Below are positions 8,287-17,154 of a DNA stretch of 31,643 nt, one piece after another; within the stretch, counting starts at the first letter, position 1, and each line of letters begins with the position of its first letter. The notes below the pieces were generated by a model. It did no database searches, had not been told where the DNA came from, and saw only the letters and a program-made list of their open reading frames with translations. Position numbers and translations under genes: made by a program. The DNA lies in NCBI GenBank assembly GCA_045538075.1, contig JAZSQT010000170.1, positions 1-31,643 on the forward strand. The letters run 5' to 3'. Source of the stretch: JAZSQT01 sp045538075. GTDB lineage: Bacteria > Chrysiogenota > Deferribacteres > Deferribacterales > Mucispirillaceae.

Positions 8287-9846
8287 ATGAAGTTTAGCCA
8301 TTTTTTTAGAATAATCGTATTCTTACTGTTTTTTGCAAACTATTCATACAGCCAAGACAGTAATAATATATCTTTATATCTAAAAGTTGGCGAGTTAGAA
8401 GAAACTGGCAAATTTGAAGAAGCAGCAGAAATACTGCAAGAGCTTATTCAAAAAGATAAATCCTCTTACCTTTATACACGACTTATAGAGCTATATTTAG
8501 AAAATGGCAATGCTGGCAATGCGTTAGTTGTGCTAAAAGAAGCAGAAAAACTTTTTCCAAAGGATTCATATTTTAAGTTTACGTTAGGTCAAGTTTACGA
8601 ATATTATGAACAAGATAAAGAAAAAGCATTAAGCTATTATATAGAATCTTCAAAGTTATCAAAGGAGCCTCAATATAAACTTGCAGCTATTAGATTAGCA
8701 GAAAATATTGGCAAACATCAAGAGGCTATCAAACTTGTAAATGAGTTAATATCAGAAGAAGAAAAATCATTATACTACTACGAGCGAGGTAGAATTTATC
8801 AAAAAGATGGTAAATTAAAAAAAGCTATAGCCGATTATAAAAAAGCTATTAGTATTGATGAAAATATGCCTTCTATGCTTCGCCTTGCAGATATTTATTT
8901 AGCAGAGAAAAATTCTATAGAAGCAAAAAAGATATTAGAAAAAATCATAAAAAAAGGACAATCTTTAGTTCTACCAGAGCTTACATTAGGTCAATTATAT
9001 AAAGAAGATAAAGAATACGATAAAGCAATAGAGTTATATACTCAAGTTGCAGATAAATTAGAGGGTAAAGATAGGGCATCTGTCTTGAAACAACTTGCCT
9101 CTCTCTATTACGATATAGGTGATTACGAAAAAGCAGCATTAACTTTTGAATGGGTTACAGAACTTGTGCCAGACGATTCTTTAAGTGCATATTTTGCTGG
9201 CTTTATTTATGAGTATTTAGGGCAAAATAGTAAAGCTAAAGAAATTTACGAAAGAGCATTAAAATTTCACCCTACATACGCCCAGTTGTTAGAAAGAATG
9301 GCTATAATTTGCTTATTTGAAAATAAAACTGATGAAGCAATGGAATATATTAATAAAATTGATCCGTTAGAAAGAGATATAGACTATTATTTAGTATTGT
9401 CTGAAATTTGGAGCAAAAAGAAAGAGCATAATAAAGCAGTTATCGTATTGATTGATGGATTAAAAGATAATCCTACTGATATTAATATTTTATATTCTCT
9501 TGCTATGCAATATGAATATTTAAAAGAAAGAAATAAAGCAATAGATACAGTAAAAAAAGCATTAGAATTAGAGCCTGAAAATCCAATATTCCTTAACTTC
9601 TTAGGTTACGTTTATGCTGATATGAATATAAACTTACAAGAAGCATACAAACTAATAGAAAAAGCATTAAAGCAAGATCCAAATAATCCAGCTTATATTG
9701 ATAGTATGGCTTGGGTGTTATATAGAATGAAAGATTATAAAAATGCTTTAAGTTATGCTGAAACTGCATATAAAGCTATGCCTAATGATAAAGAAATTAA
9801 ATCACATCTTCAAGCAATAAAAGAAAAAGTTGGAGCAAAAAAATAA
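8287..9846 (+). CDS. Exported tetratricopeptide-repeat protein
   Basis: The 519-residue protein has an N-terminal signal peptide (hydrophobic residues about 8-20, ending YSYSQ). The rest is helical tetratricopeptide repeats, at least ten by eye. Clear examples start at EEAAEILQELIQKD, KKAIADYKKAISID, DKAIELYTQVADKL, NKAIDTVKKALELEPENP and QEAYKLIEKALKQDPNNPAYIDSMAWVLYRM. The last resembles a motif common in TPR proteins encoded next to LolB-like lipoproteins. Such proteins act as periplasmic or outer-membrane-associated scaffolds. GAGGG lies 7 nt before the ATG. Its stop codon overlaps the ATG of the next gene (TAATG), so the pair is probably co-translated. Confidence 0.88.
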   Translation: MKFSHFFRIIVFLLFFANYSYSQDSNNISLYLKVGELEETGKFEEAAEILQELIQKDKSSYLYTRLIELYLENGNAGNALVVLKEAEKLFPKDSYFKFTLGQVYEYYEQDKEKALSYYIESSKLSKEPQYKLAAIRLAENIGKHQEAIKLVNELISEEEKSLYYYERGRIYQKDGKLKKAIADYKKAISIDENMPSMLRLADIYLAEKNSIEAKKILEKIIKKGQSLVLPELTLGQLYKEDKEYDKAIELYTQVADKLEGKDRASVLKQLASLYYDIGDYEKAALTFEWVTELVPDDSLSAYFAGFIYEYLGQNSKAKEIYERALKFHPTYAQLLERMAIICLFENKTDEAMEYINKIDPLERDIDYYLVLSEIWSKKKEHNKAVIVLIDGLKDNPTDINILYSLAMQYEYLKERNKAIDTVKKALELEPENPIFLNFLGYVYADMNINLQEAYKLIEKALKQDPNNPAYIDSMAWVLYRMKDYKNALSYAETAYKAMPNDKEIKSHLQAIKEKVGAKK

Positions 9847-10505
9847 TGATAAGTATAAAAAAAATTTTTTTTATAGGTTCTATATCATTATTTATAATTT
9901 CTTGTTCAGTTAAATCCCACAACATAAACTTATCTTTAGGAATAAATAATATCGTTGATAATGTTGCCTTAAATACTCCTAATCTATGTGCGTATAAAGG
10001 CAAAATATCGGTTAAAGCATTAGAGGATAAAGAATCTATATCTTTTAATGGTCTCCTTAATAAAAAATGTAATAACGATATATCCTTAATAATTTTAGGT
10101 TTACTTAATAGTATAGTTGCAAAAATTGATTATATTGATGACAAAATAGAAGTAGTTGCAGATAACGAAATTAAAGAGCAACTTAATATAATTGCAAGTG
10201 GTTATATGGTATTAGTAAAAGAATATCTTAAATCTCCAATTATATTACCAAATAATAGTTATAAATTATCTACAGATGGCAAATCTTATATTTTTTACTC
10301 TAACAATGGTATAGAGATATATGCCGATGAGAATTTCCGTATAAATAAATACTTTCTTAAAGATATTAATATTGCATATACTTGGAAAGATGATTATATA
10401 GCGTCTGCTAAAGTATCTTCTGGAAAAAATATTATTATTATAAATTTCATTGATGATACTTCTTGGAAAGGAAATTCAATAGATAATGGTATAACCAATG
10501 AGTAA
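9846..10505 (+). CDS. Lipoprotein, LolB-like
   Basis: The 219-residue product has a lipoprotein signal with lipobox LFIISC, placing the lipidated Cys at residue 20. The body, with the pattern FNGLLNKKCNNDISLIILGLLNSIVAKIDY, resembles the start of the LolB or LolA beta-sheet fold, but similarity is too weak for a firm call. Position supports it: in many proteobacteria lolB is directly followed by ispE and prs, the order found here. LolB receives lipoproteins from LolA at the outer membrane. It overlaps the TPR gene by one base and ispE by 8 bp. It may instead be an unrelated small lipoprotein. Confidence 0.6.
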   Translation: MISIKKIFFIGSISLFIISCSVKSHNINLSLGINNIVDNVALNTPNLCAYKGKISVKALEDKESISFNGLLNKKCNNDISLIILGLLNSIVAKIDYIDDKIEVVADNEIKEQLNIIASGYMVLVKEYLKSPIILPNNSYKLSTDGKSYIFYSNNGIEIYADENFRINKYFLKDINIAYTWKDDYIASAKVSSGKNIIIINFIDDTSWKGNSIDNGITNE

Positions 10506-11367
10506 AAAGATAGGATATGGTAAGCCTCTTTCTGCAAATAGTAACGCAAAAATTAACCTTTTTCTATATGTTTTAGGCAAAAGAGACGATGGATACCACA
10601 ATATATATTCATTATTTGCTCCCATTGATTTAAGTGATACAATTACGATAACTCCTTGTGATAAAACGATTATTGTTTGTAATAAAAAATATATTCCTGT
10701 AGATAATAAAAACATAATTTTGCAAGTAGATAATATATTAAGAAAAGATTACGGAATAACTACAAATTTTCATATAGAATTGATTAAAAGAATCCCAGTT
10801 GGGGCTGGTTTAGGTGGTGGCAGTTCTAATGCTGCAACGTATTTAAATCTCGTTTTACAATCAGAAGGAATAGATTTGCCAATAGAAGAAAAAGAAAAAA
10901 TTATGTTGCAAGTTGGCTCAGATACTCTGTTTTTTCTTTATAATAAGCCAGCATTAGTAGCTGGTCGTGGCGAAATTTCTTCTTTTATCAATATATCATC
11001 AAAATGTTACGTATTGATAATCTATCCAAATAAGCACATTTCAACAAAAAATATTTATTCAAGTAAAGATTTGCTATATAGTAATAAAGAAAATTTACCT
11101 TTCATTGATAAGAATATAAGTTATAATGAAATTAAGAATATAATGAAAAATGATTTAGAAGTTCCAGTATTCAAAATGTATCCTTACATTAAGGAAGTTA
11201 TAGAAAGTATAAATCAAAAAGGTAATGGAGTTGCGTTAATGAGTGGCTCTGGTTCAACGGTTTTTGGGTTATACGATGATGAAAATTTATTAAATAAAGA
11301 TTACGATTTTTTTTCTAATAGATATAAAGATTTTTTTATAAAAAAGGCTAAAATTATAGATTTTTAA
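10498..11367 (+). CDS. ispE: 4-diphosphocytidyl-2-C-methyl-D-erythritol kinase
   Basis: IspE is a GHMP-family kinase that phosphorylates CDP-methylerythritol with ATP in the non-mevalonate isoprenoid pathway. At 289 residues it has standard length. Motif 1 is SNAKINLFLYVLGKRDDGYH (residues 14-33). The ATP-binding glycine loop PVGAGLGGGSSNAATYL is at 100-116, with GSDTLFFLYNKPALVAGRGE after it. The C-terminal MSGSGSTVFGLYDD is GHMP motif 3. The start overlaps the preceding lipoprotein gene by 8 bp. prs follows after 26 bp. Confidence 0.96.
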   Translation: MSKKIGYGKPLSANSNAKINLFLYVLGKRDDGYHNIYSLFAPIDLSDTITITPCDKTIIVCNKKYIPVDNKNIILQVDNILRKDYGITTNFHIELIKRIPVGAGLGGGSSNAATYLNLVLQSEGIDLPIEEKEKIMLQVGSDTLFFLYNKPALVAGRGEISSFINISSKCYVLIIYPNKHISTKNIYSSKDLLYSNKENLPFIDKNISYNEIKNIMKNDLEVPVFKMYPYIKEVIESINQKGNGVALMSGSGSTVFGLYDDENLLNKDYDFFSNRYKDFFIKKAKIIDF

Positions 11368-11393
11368 ATACATTTATTTAAGGAGAAACAAGT

Positions 11394-12338
11394 ATGGATT
11401 TTCTTGTCTTTTCAGGTAATTCAAATAAGCAATTAGCAGAAGGTATTGTCAATAGATTGGGAATGCGTTTAGGTGATGCTACTGTCGGCAAATTTTCTGA
11501 CGGTGAGATTATGGTAAAAATAAATGAAAGTGTTAGAGGGCGTGATGTGTTTGTTATCCAGCCAACGAGTGCTCCAACTGACGTTCATTTAATGGAGCTT
11601 ATGATAATGAGCGATGCTTTAAGACGTGCTTCAGCTAATAGTATTACTGCTGTTATGCCTTATTTCGGTTATAGTAGGCAAGATAGAAGTAATGAACCAC
11701 GTGTGCCAATTACTGCAAAATTAGTTGCAAATATCCTTACTGCTTCAGGTGTTGATAGGATTATTACAATGGATTTACATGCCGGTCAGATTCAAGGTTT
11801 TTTTGATATTCCAGTAGATAATTTATATGCGTTGCCAGTATTTACTAAATATTTAAAAGAGAAATCAGTTTGTCCAGATAACCACATTATAGTATCCCCT
11901 GATGCTGGAGGAGTTGCAAGAGCAAGGGCTTACGCTAAAAAGTTAGGGTTACCTCTTGCTATCGTTGATAAACGTAGATCTGGTCCAAATCAAGCAAAAG
12001 CAATGCATGTAATAGGCGATGTGTCTGGTAAATGTGCTATATTAGTTGATGATATGATTGATACAGCAGGCACTTTAACTGAAGCAGCAGAAGCATTAAA
12101 AAAAGCAGGTGCCGTTAGAGTGTTGGCAATGGCTACTCACGGAATATTATCTGGCCCAGCAATAGAAAGGATAATGAATAGTGAGTTAGAAAAAGTGTTA
12201 ATTACTGATAGTATTGAGAATAAGAAAGCAGAAACTTTTTCAAAAATTGAAATTCTTGGAGTATCTGGCATACTAGCAACATCAATAGAAAGAATACATA
12301 ATAAAGAAAGTATCAGTTCTTTATTTGTTGGAGATTGA
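11394..12338 (+). CDS. prs: Ribose-phosphate pyrophosphokinase
   Basis: This enzyme makes PRPP from ribose 5-phosphate and ATP, feeding purine, pyrimidine, NAD and histidine synthesis. The 314-residue protein carries the N-terminal FSGNSNKQLAEGI region, the ATP loop SRQDRSNEPRVPITAKLVAN, the MDLHAGQIQGFFDIPVDNLY catalytic segment and the PRPP-binding VDDMIDTAGTL near residues 218-228. AAGGAGA about 9 nt upstream marks the start. In many bacteria rplY (ribosomal protein L25/Ctc) lies between prs and pth; it is absent here. Confidence 0.97.
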   Translation: MDFLVFSGNSNKQLAEGIVNRLGMRLGDATVGKFSDGEIMVKINESVRGRDVFVIQPTSAPTDVHLMELMIMSDALRRASANSITAVMPYFGYSRQDRSNEPRVPITAKLVANILTASGVDRIITMDLHAGQIQGFFDIPVDNLYALPVFTKYLKEKSVCPDNHIIVSPDAGGVARARAYAKKLGLPLAIVDKRRSGPNQAKAMHVIGDVSGKCAILVDDMIDTAGTLTEAAEALKKAGAVRVLAMATHGILSGPAIERIMNSELEKVLITDSIENKKAETFSKIEILGVSGILATSIERIHNKESISSLFVGD

Positions 12339-12349
12339 TTTATACATTT

Positions 12350-12913
12350 ATGATAAAAATTGTTGCAGGCTTAGGAAATCCCACTGATAAGTATAAAGAT
12401 ACTCGCCATAATATAGGCTTTATGGTGTTAGATGAATTATCAAATGAATACGGTTTTTCTTTTGCTGAAAGTGATAAATTTAAGTGTATGATAGGAGAGC
12501 AAAATATCAATGGCGAAAAGGTATATTTTATAAAGCCTCTTACTTATATGAATTTATCAGGCGTATCAGTTGCTACCTTATCAAATTTTTATAAAATAAA
12601 GCCAGAAGAAATACTTGTAATTCATGATGAGATGAATATTCCTTTCGGCAAGTTAAAGTTACGCCATGATGGGTCTGCTGGTGGACATAACGGGATATCT
12701 TCAATAATAGATAATCTTGGTAGCCAGAAATTTCCACGATTAAAAGTTGGCATTGATAGGAATAAAGGGCAAGATACAGTATCATACGTATTAGGAAAAT
12801 TTAAGCCAGAAGAAAAAGAAGTTTTAGAAGAGTTTATTAATAAAGCAAAAAATAGCGTAAAATTAGTTCTTGAAAGTGATATTACTAAAGCAATGAATGA
12901 AATTAATCGCTAA
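12350..12913 (+). CDS. pth: Peptidyl-tRNA hydrolase
   Basis: Pth releases peptides from prematurely dropped peptidyl-tRNA. The start is placed at ATG 12350 (187 residues) because this puts the catalytic His in TRHNIGF at residue 20, as in E. coli, and gives the standard N-terminus IKIVAGLGNP. An in-frame TTG at 12335 would add five residues but would leave the GGAG only one base away. The ribosome-binding site for 12350 is also poor (GGAG about 16 nt upstream), so coupling to prs translation, which ends at 12338, is likely. Other motifs are KPLTYMNLSG, HDEMNIPFGKLKLRHDGSAGGHNG and FPRLKVGIDR. Confidence 0.94.
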   Translation: MIKIVAGLGNPTDKYKDTRHNIGFMVLDELSNEYGFSFAESDKFKCMIGEQNINGEKVYFIKPLTYMNLSGVSVATLSNFYKIKPEEILVIHDEMNIPFGKLKLRHDGSAGGHNGISSIIDNLGSQKFPRLKVGIDRNKGQDTVSYVLGKFKPEEKEVLEEFINKAKNSVKLVLESDITKAMNEINR

Positions 12914-12937
12914 AAGAATAAATAACGGAGGTTTTAT

Positions 12938-14980
12938 ATGTCCACATGGATTATGATTGCACCTTTAGTGGGATTAATAGGATTGTTAGTAGCATATCTT
13001 ATTTTTATTTCATTAAAAAAACAGCCAGACGGCAATGACAAAATGAGAGAAATTGCAAAATCAATTTATGATGGAGCAATGGCATTTTTATTTAGGGAAT
13101 ACAAAGTTTTGTCAATTTTTGTGTTAATTATATTTGTTTTAATGTTATTTGCACCAAGTCTTGGTTGGAAAACGGCGTTAGCTTTTCTTGTCGGTGCGTT
13201 ATGTTCAATTATAGCAGGATTTTTTGGTATGAATGCAGCGACTAAAGCAAATGTTAGAACATCTGAAGCTGCAAGAAGTGGTGGACTTGCAAAAGCTCTT
13301 TTTATTTCTTATAACGGTGGGGCAGTTATGGGTCTTGCTGTTGCTTCCTTAGGTTTATTTGGGGTTGGTGTATTATACGTATTTTTTGGTTCTATAGAGA
13401 ACATTCAATATATAAACGGCTTTGCAATGGGTGCATCAAGTATAGCACTATTTGCCCGTGTAGGTGGTGGAATTTATACTAAAGCTGCTGATGTTGGTAG
13501 CGATTTAGTAGGAAAAGTTGAAGCAGGTATTCCAGAAGACGACCCACGTAATCCTGGAGTTATTGCTGATAATGTTGGTGATAATGTAGGCGATATTGCA
13601 GGTATGGGTGCAGATATTTTTGAATCTTACGTTGGTTCAATTATTGCAACTATGGCTATAGCAGCTACAGCAAGTGCCACATTAATTGCTTCAATAGGTG
13701 TTGTTGGAGGTAGTGAGGCTGTTTCAAGAAGCACATTAATGTTTATTCCTATCCTTTTAGCTATATTAGGGTTAGTGGCTTCAATTATTGGCGTTTTATC
13801 AATGAGAGTATTAAAAAATTCAGACCCAGCTAAAGCCTTAAGATATTCTACATTTATTGGTGCAGGATTATTCTTAATATTAACTTACTTCGTTACAACT
13901 AATATATTTGCAGTATCGTATAAAATTTTTATAGCAGTATTAGTAGGAACATTAGCAGGCACATTTATTGGTTTGATTACAGAGTATTATACTTCAAGCC
14001 ACCCTATGTTGCGTATTGCTCATGCGTCAAAAACTGGACCAGCAACTAACGCTATACAAGGTGTTGCAGTGGGTCTTGAATCTACAATTTGGCCAATATT
14101 GATAATTTGCGTAACAATATTTATTGGCAATGAAGTTGCTGGATTATACGGCATTGGTATTGCTGCTGTTGGTATGCTTGCTACAGTAGGTGTTACGATG
14201 ACAGTAGATGCTTATGGCCCTATTGCAGATAATGCTGGTGGTATTTCAGAAATGAGTGGATTAGGAAAAGAAGTGCGTGCAATTACAGATAATCTTGACG
14301 CTTTAGGTAATACGACTGCTGCAATGGGTAAAGGTTTTGCAATAGGTTCAGCTGCATTAACGGCATTAGCTTTATTTACTGCTTATGCTTCAACGGCAAA
14401 AATTGAAACAATAAATTTAATGGAACCAAAAGTTATTATAGGTGCTTTTATTGGTGGTTTACTTCCCTTTATAGTGGGAGCATTAACGATGACTTCTGTA
14501 GGTAAAGCAGCAGGTAAAATGGTTGATGAAATTAGACGCCAATTTAGAGAAATACCTGGACTTCTTCAAGGCGACCCAAATGCAAAACCAGATCCAAAAA
14601 CTTGTGTAGATATTTCAACTTCTGCAGCTCTTAAAGAAATGGTGCTTCCTGGCGTTATTGCTGCAGCATCTCCAGTTGTTGTAGGATTTTTATTAGGCAA
14701 AGAGGCGTTAGGTGGTATGCTTGGAGGAGCTACTGTTACTGGTGTTCTACTTGCATTATTAATGGCTAATGCAGGTGGTGCGTGGGATAATGCAAAAAAA
14801 GCTATAGAAAAAGGTGATGTTCACGGAGAAGAAAAAGGTGGCGATGCTCATAAGGCTGCTGTAGTAGGCGACACTATAGGCGACCCATTTAAAGATACAA
14901 GTGGACCAGCAATGAATATTCTCATTAAACTTATGAGTATTGTTGCTTTGATTATAGCTCCGATTTTAGCTAATATGTAA
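12938..14980 (+). CDS. hppA: K+-dependent membrane-bound ion-pumping pyrophosphatase
   Basis: This inner-membrane enzyme uses PPi hydrolysis to pump H+ or Na+ out of the cytoplasm. The 680-residue protein has about 16 membrane helices. It carries the catalytic signature DVGSDLVGKVEAGIPEDDPRNP followed by VIADNVGDNVGDIAGMGADIFESYVGS. The second half contains MTVDAYGPIADNAGGI and DALGNTTAAMGKGFAIGSAAL. Ala in GNTTAA, rather than Lys, is the hallmark of the K+-dependent subfamily. Whether the ion is H+ or Na+ cannot be decided by eye. The strong ribosome-binding site ACGGAGGT lies 7 nt upstream. A hairpin terminator follows at 14987, so this gene ends the operon. Confidence 0.95.
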   Translation: MSTWIMIAPLVGLIGLLVAYLIFISLKKQPDGNDKMREIAKSIYDGAMAFLFREYKVLSIFVLIIFVLMLFAPSLGWKTALAFLVGALCSIIAGFFGMNAATKANVRTSEAARSGGLAKALFISYNGGAVMGLAVASLGLFGVGVLYVFFGSIENIQYINGFAMGASSIALFARVGGGIYTKAADVGSDLVGKVEAGIPEDDPRNPGVIADNVGDNVGDIAGMGADIFESYVGSIIATMAIAATASATLIASIGVVGGSEAVSRSTLMFIPILLAILGLVASIIGVLSMRVLKNSDPAKALRYSTFIGAGLFLILTYFVTTNIFAVSYKIFIAVLVGTLAGTFIGLITEYYTSSHPMLRIAHASKTGPATNAIQGVAVGLESTIWPILIICVTIFIGNEVAGLYGIGIAAVGMLATVGVTMTVDAYGPIADNAGGISEMSGLGKEVRAITDNLDALGNTTAAMGKGFAIGSAALTALALFTAYASTAKIETINLMEPKVIIGAFIGGLLPFIVGALTMTSVGKAAGKMVDEIRRQFREIPGLLQGDPNAKPDPKTCVDISTSAALKEMVLPGVIAAASPVVVGFLLGKEALGGMLGGATVTGVLLALLMANAGGAWDNAKKAIEKGDVHGEEKGGDAHKAAVVGDTIGDPFKDTSGPAMNILIKLMSIVALIIAPILANM

Positions 14981-14986
14981 AAATAT

Positions 14987-15012
14987 AGGGCAAGTTAAAC
15001 TTGCCCTTTTAT
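14987..15012 (+). terminator. Intrinsic terminator after hppA
   Basis: agggcaag (from 14987), a short loop and cttgccct form a GC-containing stem, which can extend into the loop, followed by the T-rich tail tttattttaa. It sits 6 bp after the hppA stop and closes the efp-hppA operon. Confidence 0.88.
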
Positions 15013-15060
15013 TTTAATAAATTTCAAAAGATAAATTTTCCTTTATTTAAGAAAAAATTT

Positions 15061-15741
15061 TTAAATTCCAATAAGTATTGCAACGGTGAGATAATAAAGA
15101 AAGGGGTTGTTCTTATAGTAGAGAGGTGAGAAAAGGGACGGTAAAATTATTGAATAGTGATTTAATGTATATAATGAGCTATAGTTCATCATAGTCACAG
15201 GTATTAAGGGATGATTTAAAATCAAAGAACAGGTAGTATATACTCAATAAGCATTCAAACCATATATAATTATTTGATGTTAGGAAAATTAAAAAAAGAC
15301 AGATATAAAACACGTAAAAAATATAGTAAAAATTTAATCAAGAGGCGTTTATATAAAAATAGTAACGGTAAAAATATAGAATAACTCCCATTTAAACCAA
15401 ATAAAAGAAACTTCGGTAATTAGGAAATGGATACATTCATAGGAGCAAAGGGAAGTAAGGCAGTTTTACTCGTATTAACGGAAAGGTATTATAGAAAGAA
15501 AATACTCCCACCCCTATTTCTCTTTTGAAAGAGGAAGTAACAAAAATAACAATAATTTAATTAGAAAATTTATCCCTAAATAAACTGATATAATTAAATT
15601 CTTTAATAAAACTATTGAAGAAAAATAAATTTGGATTAATAATTATCCTATAAAATTATTTGATTATAAATCTGTTAACTATATATCTATTATAGAGTAT
15701 AAAAAACAACACATCTGTTGCAATAATTTTTAGAATTTACC
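15061..15741 (+). mobile_element. Decayed, internally deleted IS30-family element
   Basis: Both terminal repeats can be seen. The left end is taaattccaataagtattgc followed by aac, from 15062. The right end at 15718-15741 reads, on the opposite strand, ggtaaattctaaaaattatt followed by gcaac. About 19 of 23 aligned bases agree. Between them lie pieces of an IS30 transposase in broken frames. The length of about 680 bp is short of the roughly 1 kb usual for the family, so parts of the helix-turn-helix and catalytic core have been deleted. It fills the gap between the hppA terminator and the restriction island. Bases 15013-15060 hold nothing I can support. Confidence 0.8.
15085..15734 (+). pseudogene. 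IS30-family transposase remnant
   Basis: Three reading-frame segments can be matched to the IS30 family. From 15123 a segment reads EVRKGTVKLLNSDL, then hits a stop. From 15235, in another frame, come SIQTIYNYL and RTKK-like basic residues (YKTRKKYSKNLIKRRLYKN), then a stop at 15382. FGN-stop-EMDTFIGAKGSKAV and LLVLTERYYRKKI follow, where the stop at 15421 replaces the Trp of the usual GxWExD motif. From 15548, in the third frame, come NNLIRKFIPK, a stop, TDII, then IEEK, a stop and WINN. About 95 residues with the second catalytic Asp are missing between LTER and NNLIR. It is not functional. Confidence 0.85.
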
Positions 15742-15762
15742 AGTTTAATTGAATTTTAATTT

Positions 15763-17154
15763 TTAAAGTTTATATAATTTCTTGATTTCATCTAAAGTAA
15801 TATCAAAACCAATAGTATTATATTTTTGAATAACTTGTTTGTAGATATTTTCAATTAATTTAGTTTTAACTTCATTTGTTCCATTATGAAATGCTTTATG
15901 ACAAGTTGGACATAAAGAAACAATATTTTCTACACAGTCAACATTTATATTATATTGTTTCCATATTTTTTGTTGTAATTTAATAGGAACTAAATGATGG
16001 GCTTCCATAAAATTCTTTTCAGTTTTTGCAGATTTAAAGGTTATGTGTTCACGATTATTTTCACATTCATAATTTGCTTGCTGTATTGCAATTCTTCCCA
16101 GTAAAGGATTTCTTTTATATTTTTCAATTATAGAATTTTTACCGTATTGGGCAGGAGGTGTTTTTGATGCATTAGTTGCGACATCTGGATTAATGTTATA
16201 TTCATTTATGTTATCTATTTTATTTATATAATTATCATCTTTTTCTTCAATAGATTCTTCAGATTCTATTATTTCTTTTACATGTATTATATCATTTTGT
16301 ACTGTATTTATTTTTTGCTGTGGCTCATCAATAAGATTGATATTAAAACCTTGAATATTATATAGGAAATACGAATAATCAACATCTCGTAAAAGAATTT
16401 CACTTAATTTTTCTGTATCGTATTTTTGCATAAAGTTATGATTAAAATAATCATCAAATTTTGGATTAAGAGATATTGTTTTATTTGTAAATATAAACAG
16501 TTTTAGATTATTTTTAATGAGCGATTGAATTCTACTATTGCTTTTATAATTGCTTACATATTTAGAGATAGGTGAATCATTTCTAATGTATTCAACAGCT
16601 TGTTCCCATTGAGAATAATTTGTACAAGTCATAATATAAGTATATAAGTGGTCTATTGAGACTTCGTTTATTTTATGTTGTATTTGTAATTCTTTTAATA
16701 CTTTGTATATAAATATAAGTGGCAAAATATTATAATCTTTATTATTATTTGCAGTATCTATAATTGCATGGATTTTAAATTTTATTATTTGCTCTGTAAC
16801 AATTTTATTATATTCATACAGTTCAGTCTCTATATTGATGGTTTTTAATTTATCGTATACTGCGGTTGGTTTTTCCTGATTGTATTTGCTTCCCTTTTGA
16901 TAAAAAGGTGTTTTCGTTAGTAAACCAAATAACTGAGGTATTATTAATGTTCTATGCCTATCAGTTTTAATCCCAAATTCGGAATGATGTTCTTTAAAAT
17001 ATTTTTCAATATTTTCATGTTCTCTATTTGGGATATTTTCAAACATATCAACCACTTTAATAGCTTCATTAAAACTACTAACTTTTTGTTTTGTGAATAC
17101 CCATACAGAATTTGCATTAAGATTATTCAAGTATTCTTCAGCATTAATTTTCAT
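15763..17154 (-). CDS. HNH endonuclease, probable restriction enzyme of the R-M operon
   Basis: The 463-residue protein has a C-terminal HNH nuclease domain at about residues 380-425: EAHHLVPIKLQ with the catalytic His pair at 385-386, Asn410 in ENIVSL, and CPTCHKAFHNG at 415-425. The first zinc-ligand pair common in HNH enzymes is not evident; only one Cys occurs in NYECENN. Residues 1-290 are not recognised and would hold the DNA-recognition part. Residues 290-325 form an acidic, low-complexity linker. Its start overlaps the m5C methyltransferase by 11 bp, so it is made last in the operon, after both protective methyltransferases. This position, the domain and the partners support a type II restriction role. 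The recognition site is unknown. Confidence 0.75.
   Translation of the reverse strand: MKINAEEYLNNLNANSVWVFTKQKVSSFNEAIKVVDMFENIPNREHENIEKYFKEHHSEFGIKTDRHRTLIIPQLFGLLTKTPFYQKGSKYNQEKPTAVYDKLKTINIETELYEYNKIVTEQIIKFKIHAIIDTANNNKDYNILPLIFIYKVLKELQIQHKINEVSIDHLYTYIMTCTNYSQWEQAVEYIRNDSPISKYVSNYKSNSRIQSLIKNNLKLFIFTNKTISLNPKFDDYFNHNFMQKYDTEKLSEILLRDVDYSYFLYNIQGFNINLIDEPQQKINTVQNDIIHVKEIIESEESIEEKDDNYINKIDNINEYNINPDVATNASKTPPAQYGKNSIIEKYKRNPLLGRIAIQQANYECENNREHITFKSAKTEKNFMEAHHLVPIKLQQKIWKQYNINVDCVENIVSLCPTCHKAFHNGTNEVKTKLIENIYKQVIQKYNTIGFDITLDEIKKLYKL

Noticed and set aside
12335..12349. TTG start five codons upstream for pth
   Set aside because: It would leave one base between GGAG and the start and would move the catalytic His away from its usual residue 20.
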